Shown here: positions 59,269 to 64,000 of the stretch, piece by piece
Layout of the letters: every line of letters begins with the position of its first letter
Position numbering within the stretch: position 1 is the first letter of the stretch
Assembly (NCBI GenBank): GCA_024305745.1
Contig: JAHRBS010000013.1
Span: 2,170,001 to 2,234,000, forward strand
DNA length: 64,000 nt
Reading direction: 5' to 3'
From: Polyporus tsugae
Lineage: Eukaryota > Basidiomycota > Agaricomycetes > Polyporales > Polyporaceae
Program-made: the position numbers and the translations under genes
The notes under the pieces: model-generated
The model's input: only the letters and a program-made list of their open reading frames with translations
What the model was told of the DNA's origin: nothing
Databases searched by the model: none

Positions 59269-61291
59269 TCACACGCCGAAAAGGAAACCCATATCCTGGT
59301 CCAGCGCATCAGAGTCCTCCGAGTCTGACTCGTCAGATTCTTCTCGCCCGACATGCCAAGGGAGCCCTGCCGGGAGTCGGACAGTCTTCCACTTCGACTT
59401 GCCAGGCAGCACTTTCTCGATGTACCACCGCTGCTCCTGGCTGCGGATCAGCGAGAACTCCTGGATCGTCCGCTGCACCGTCGTCCAGCCCATCGCCTGC
59501 TTCCAGCACACGTCCATGCGCGCCACGACGCCCGCGTCCGCCCTGTACGCGTCGCCCTCGCGCACCCTGCGCTGCGTCTCTCGCTCCTGGTCCTCGTCGT
59601 GCTGCTCGATCCAGCAGCTGTCGAACGTCTGCAGGTCCGGGAACAGGTTCGAGAGCTGCCCCGCGAGCGCGACGTCGTCCCCGGCATCGATGCGCGAGAA
59701 CCCGACGGACATGTGCTCGAGCGCGCACCCGCGCGCGCCGGGGAAGGGGGGCCGCATCATGTCTGGCCGACCGAACGGCACGCGGAGGTCCGTGTCGAAC
59801 TCGACGCCGAGGTTCCGGAGCTCGGGGCACTGCATCGCGACGGACAGGAGGCCGTCGAACGTCGCGCGCGGCTTGCGCGCGAGGACGCCCTCCTTCCAGG
59901 GCCGCTCGACGCCGAGGTTGAGGGCGGTGAGGTGCGGGAGGCACTCGGAGACCTCGATGAGGAACGTGTCGTCGACGTCCCACGGGCAGAGGATGTCGAG
60001 GTGGAGGACGCGGATGCTGCGCAGGCAGAAGATGGACTCGATGGTCATGAGCTTGATCGGGTCGGGGGGGCCGTCGCCGCCGTCGCTGCGCGCGACGTCC
60101 ATGGAGATGGAGATGTTCTTGAGCGCCCTGTGCCGGGGCTTGTGACCTCTGATCCTGTAGAAGAAGGGCATAAGGTGCTTGCGGGGGACGGGCTTTAGCA
60201 CCTTGACACTAAGGGTGGCGAAATGCCGGGAGGAGATATAGGATAGGACCTTGATGGGTACGTGGAGGGTGGTGGAGAGCATGGCCAGGTCGCGGAGGGC
60301 CGGGAAGACGGCGGACTTCGGCTTTACGTCGAGGAGAAGGAAATCGGTTTTGAACCAGGAGACGCGGTCCGTGGCGAACGTGAGGACTTCAAGATTCGGG
60401 AGAAGAGCGAGGTGGACCAGGGCCGGGATCGAGATGGGTAGAGTTGTTGACCCGCAGCGGAAACTGGTGAGGTGCTTGAAGCTCATCGCCGTGTCCAGGA
60501 TGGCCTTCACCAAGGGCTTGCTGTCCTCGTCCACTGCAATGCTAAAGTCGCGCAAGTCTGGGCAGATAGCTCGAACTTTTTTGAGCATGGTCATAACGAC
60601 TTCCTCGGCATCGTTATCGCCTTGCGAGATCAGAGAGTAGAGCTGGAGGTCGGTTGGGGGCCTCTTTAGAAGTGCCAGTGGGAACGTCCTGAGTACGAAA
60701 CTGCGGAGTTGTGGCCGGCAGAGTCGGTGAATGACGCGCAGAATGGTGAATGAGCAGGGGCCGTGCCAATACTCGAGCTTCAAGAGGTTCGGGAGAATGA
60801 GCCACCCATGGGCATTCGGGAAGGTCGCGAGCTCCTGCAGTGCCTTTGGCCCGATGAAATACCGGAGAACTTTGTCGGATAGATGGACACAGTTGGCCAA
60901 GGCTCTGACTCGTCTCGCGTAGGTATGGAAGCGCGTAAAGTCTGAATCTTCCAGGGGTCGAGTGAATGCCTAACACCACAGCGGTGCTTGTTAGCTATGT
61001 GCGATATCCATCGGGGGCGGTACCCACGAATCTGGTGTATTTCCCGCTGCGCGTCTGCGTATAGCAGTTTTCTGGCATTGTATGAAGGAGAATGGCGACA
61101 TTGGGTATGGTCCGCCAGAGCGCGTCCACGGCGGGCCCATAAAGGCACCGAGACGTTCGAGCGAATATGGCGACAGTTCTTGTTCCAAGTCCAGGAGCAT
61201 CTCCCTCTGGATCTATATTGAACTCGTCCGACAACAGCGATTCGCACACGGATCGGTGCAGTTCGGGAGGAACGCGATAGAACGCCGACAT
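59269..61291 (-). CDS. F-box/LRR-like protein 3
   Basis: Probable SCF substrate receptor. Exons 61291-61028 and 60969-59269 join in frame to 654 aa. The first exon gives FYRVPPELHRSVCESLLSDE, VAIFARTSRCLYGPAVDALW and RTIPNVAILLHTMPE. The second opens RPLEDSDFTRFHTYARRVRA. It then shows repeats such as LRDFSIAVDEDSKPLVKAIL, LPNLEVLTFATD, IRVLHLDILCPWDVDD and LTALNLGVERPW, and ends with a Trp-rich, acidic tail (GREESDESDSEDSDALDQD). Exon order, the intron after the TMP/TLP block and the RPL-D-D-F-RF motif tie it to proteins 1, 2 and 4. Base composition in its 3' third is very GC-rich, which produces long open frames on the other strand. Confidence 0.82.
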
Positions 61292-61637
61292 GCTTATTAG
61301 TGAGGATGGACTGGAGGGCAACAATGGATTAGCTCGAGAATGGCCTTCCAATGGGACATATATATCGACGTACGTACTCAGTCGCAAGAAATCCGTGACG
61401 AGATGCGCACGAGTGTATCGACTTTGCCAGCGCAGACGATACGCGAGAGGACAAGACTTGGTCACGAACGTAGCCGGTTTTCGCGCCCGTCGCACGCTAA
61501 GGACGCGTCGAATGCCATGTGACCGTGGCATCGAACACAACGTTCGCGTCCTTGATATCCGAGTGAATTACGGCACACTTTGTAGTACATCGTAGTACGA
61601 CAAACTACAATACATTTACTTACAGTGCACCCAACCG
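61292..61637. other. Spacer between F-box genes 3 and 4
   Basis: Promoter of gene 3 and 3' flank of gene 4. No gene is seen. Confidence 0.45.
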
Positions 61638-63498
61638 TCACTTTTCCCTGAAAACCTGCGGCGTCCGAGGTATGGTCATACCATTCGCCAGCCCCCACTT
61701 CCGCTCCTGCTTCCGCACCTTCGCAAGCGCGGGCACCAGATGCCAGGCCACCCTGTTCCACCGATCCCGGTATACCGCCTCTGCCAGGATCTCGTCACGG
61801 TCGGCCTCGGTCAGCTCCTCGTCCTCCCACGCGTTCTCTTCGAACGCCCAGTCGCAGTCGATGTCTACCTTGGGAAACACGTCCGACAGGAAGACCGCGG
61901 TTGGGAGGACCTGCTTCTCCTCGATCTTCGAGTAGCCAACGTTCAGGCTCCCCAGCCCACGGTGCGGCCTCCCGAGGCTCGGGCGGACGTCCGCGTGCGC
62001 AGAACCGAGGACCGGGCGGACCGATAGCGCGAGAGTGTGGAGGTGCGGGCACAGGTGGGCGAACGGGATGAGGCCGTCGAGCGAAGCGAGCGGTTCCGCG
62101 TCGTCGTCGGTGCGCCATGCTGAGCAGCCTGGGCCGAGGCCGAGGTGGAGCCTGCGAATCTTGCGCCATGAGGAGGCCATGCTGCGGAGCATCTCGTTCG
62201 TGACCGCGAACCGGGCTGGGATGGCGAGCTCGAGGTCTACGATGTTCTTCAGCTTGTAGAGAGGCATGAGGTCTTCCTCGCCAATTGCCCCGTCCTTCTC
62301 TGCTACGCCGTGCACGGAGACAGAGACCGATCGGAGTCGATTGTATCCGGGTCGGTTGGCGATGGTGGAGAGAAGATCCTTGACCTCTTGAACGGGGATG
62401 TGCCAGTAGTGGACGCTAATTCGGATGATGTGGACGGCGGGAGAGGAAACAGATCGCATCACAGCATTAGGAACGGCGGCATTTTGTTGGTGAACGAGGG
62501 AGAAGGTACGGAGCTTGTAAAAGTAATTCTTGCTCGACGTATCAGCGAAGAGTGCAAGAGACTCGGCGTCGCGGCTGTCGTCGATTTTGAAGCCAACATC
62601 GGTAAGGTTGGGGAGAGTCGCCAGGTGCAGTACCGCTTGGGGGGTGAGTGGTATTAGCGTCACTTGCACTGAGATCAACTGCAGGAAACTGGGGAGAGCG
62701 TTGGAGAGAGCGGTAGCCATGGCATTGAACCACGGGGAGCAAAGGGCATTGAAGAATAGGAGATCTGGGCACTTCTCTTGCATTTTCGAAAGCATCCATC
62801 CGTAGATACTGAGATCCATCTGCTGTTTGATGATTTGGCATTTATCCGAAATGTTGCGCAGATTCTGGCTGAAGAAAATGGGCAGGGCACGGTAGTATGT
62901 CGTGGGATCTTCAGCTTTGGGAGATAGGTGGAGAACGCCTAGGTTTGGGAACGGGGTGTGGTCGTTGAAAGAGAAGTAGGTGGAGAACGCGTCCAGAACG
63001 GAAGTCTGGCAGAGATGACTCCATACGTGTGGGGGGAAAGTTTTTACCGCGTGTGACTCGCTGAGGATTCGCTTGACACGAGGGGCGTAGTGCTGGAAGC
63101 GCAAGAAGTCTGCATCGACCAAGGGGCGCAAAATTGACTACAGGACGATGAGAGACGAACACGAATTAAGAGGTAATATATACACGCACCAGATGCAGCT
63201 CCGTCTTCGCGCTCCAACGATTCCGGTGGGGCTTCTCTTCTATGGTCCAAGCGTCCGGTGGAAGGGTGAAGACCAAACAGCCGTACCCTGGGAGAGTGTC
63301 CCAAAGTGCGTTGACAGCGTGTTCGTGTAGAATCCGAGACGTTCTTGTGAGAGCGAGGACTGCGCTCAGCCCAACGTACCTCTCCTTCCGATTGGGCCAC
63401 TTCTGTCCGTTGTTCTCGGGTGGTTCCCTCAAGAGTCGCGCGCAGATGTTGCGTAGAACTTCGGGAGGGAGTGTGTTGAGGCCTACGGCGGCAGACAT
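61638..63498 (-). CDS. F-box/LRR-like protein 4
   Basis: Probable SCF substrate receptor. Exons 63498-63190 and 63137-61638 join in frame to 602 aa. The first exon reads LNTLPPEVLRNICARLLREP, LALTRTSRILHEHAVNALWD and TLPGYGCLVFTLPPDAW; the second opens RPLVDADFLRFQHYAPRVKR. Both blocks are close to protein 2, making 2 and 4 the nearest pair. LRR-like segments include LPNLTDVGFKIDDSRDAESL, VDLELAIPARFAVTNEML and LHTLALSVRP. The acidic block AWEDEELTEADRDEILAEAV, then RWNRVAWHLVPALAKVRKQE, matches the C-terminal region of protein 2. The target-binding middle is much less alike than the ends. Confidence 0.84.
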
Positions 63499-64000
63499 TG
63501 TGCGTGAAGCATGCTATCCGGGAGCAAAGCAGACAAGTGGTGAACATAGGTCCTCAAAACCTATTTGACGCCCATGCAAGCCAACTGGCAGACAGTTGGC
63601 AGACCCCAGGCAGACCCTCGCCGAGAACTCCTGCTCGAACACATTTCCGCATGTAACATTTTGCCTTGACAACAGATCTAGGCTCAAGCGCTCATGTGAT
63701 CAAGCTCGAAGCGCGAACAATCTCGATCCATTTAAAGCCTCTTCTGAGTCGCCGACAATTAATACGACTACTTACGTTGTCTCCGCAACGGCCCCATCGC
63801 CGCACTCCTCTAGTTGAATGCCGCCGATCGCATACACCGAGCGGTGGATCACAATTATGCACATTCGCCGCGGTGGCCCAGGTCGTTCGGCAGCAAGAGA
63901 GGACCGGCGGACCGAGGCAAATCCTGCCTGAATTCACAATCTGGTATCCGAGCGGAATCGAATGGTCACAGTTGAGGAGCACAGCTGGTTCGTACTGCTA
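63499..64000. other. Upstream region of F-box gene 4, nothing else recognised
   Basis: A short tandem motif (CTGGCAGACAGTTGGCAGAC) lies at about 63588-63607. No further gene is seen before the window ends. Confidence 0.4.

Noticed and set aside
59333..60198. Long open frames on the plus strand opposite F-box gene 3
   Set aside because: They mirror a very GC-rich coding exon and are arginine- or alanine-rich, as expected for antisense shadows.

Overview
The window is nuclear DNA of a basidiomycete fungus, most likely an agaricomycete near the Polyporales. Genes are dense and carry many short introns (about 42-90 bases) with GT-AG borders and CTNAC-like branch sites. The proteins are typical of the group: a DUF6534 seven-helix protein, small BRI3-like proteins, a Kre9/Knh1-type secreted protein, and F-box/leucine-rich-repeat proteins in a local cluster. 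The gene models were assembled by hand from splice signals, reading frame and remembered family motifs; no database search was run.

Layout. 1-4745: the 5' half of a FEN1/RAD27 flap endonuclease (minus) diverges from a YEATS2-like chromatin protein (plus); the shared promoter carries a perfect ACGCGT box. 5833-8105: DUF6534 membrane protein. 9635-12333: two BRI3-like genes. 15269-18344: Na+/H+ antiporter NHA1. 18949-25408 (minus): FAD-dependent oxidoreductase, a cytochrome P450 relic with several frame breaks, and SUMO. 25969-28087 (minus): a low-complexity protein of unknown role with apparent frame breaks and an in-frame stop followed by coding-like codons.

28.1-38.2 kb is a gene-poor island. 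It holds at least four inverted-repeat structures that look like non-autonomous DNA transposons and one orphan ORF. 38215-43391 is RIF1, with candidate N-terminal PP1-docking motifs. 44408-46563: a secreted Kre9/Knh1-like protein, a foldback element, an intron-containing tRNA-Leu(CAG) and a cysteine-rich CYSTM-like mini-protein. 49241-49877: the third BRI3-like paralogue. 50701-63498: four F-box/LRR-like genes on the minus strand with an intron at the same place, interrupted by one MFS transporter on the plus strand.

These genes do not form one pathway. Several serve genome maintenance and chromatin (FEN1, YEATS2-like, RIF1, SUMO). Others act at membranes or the wall (NHA1, MFS, DUF6534, BRI3-like, CYSTM-like, Kre9-like). 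The F-box cluster resembles a rapidly evolving substrate-receptor family. The strongest novelty candidates are the F-box cluster, the three BRI3-like genes with identical exon structure, the decaying P450, the 26-28 kb gene with its suspicious stop, and the element-rich island.
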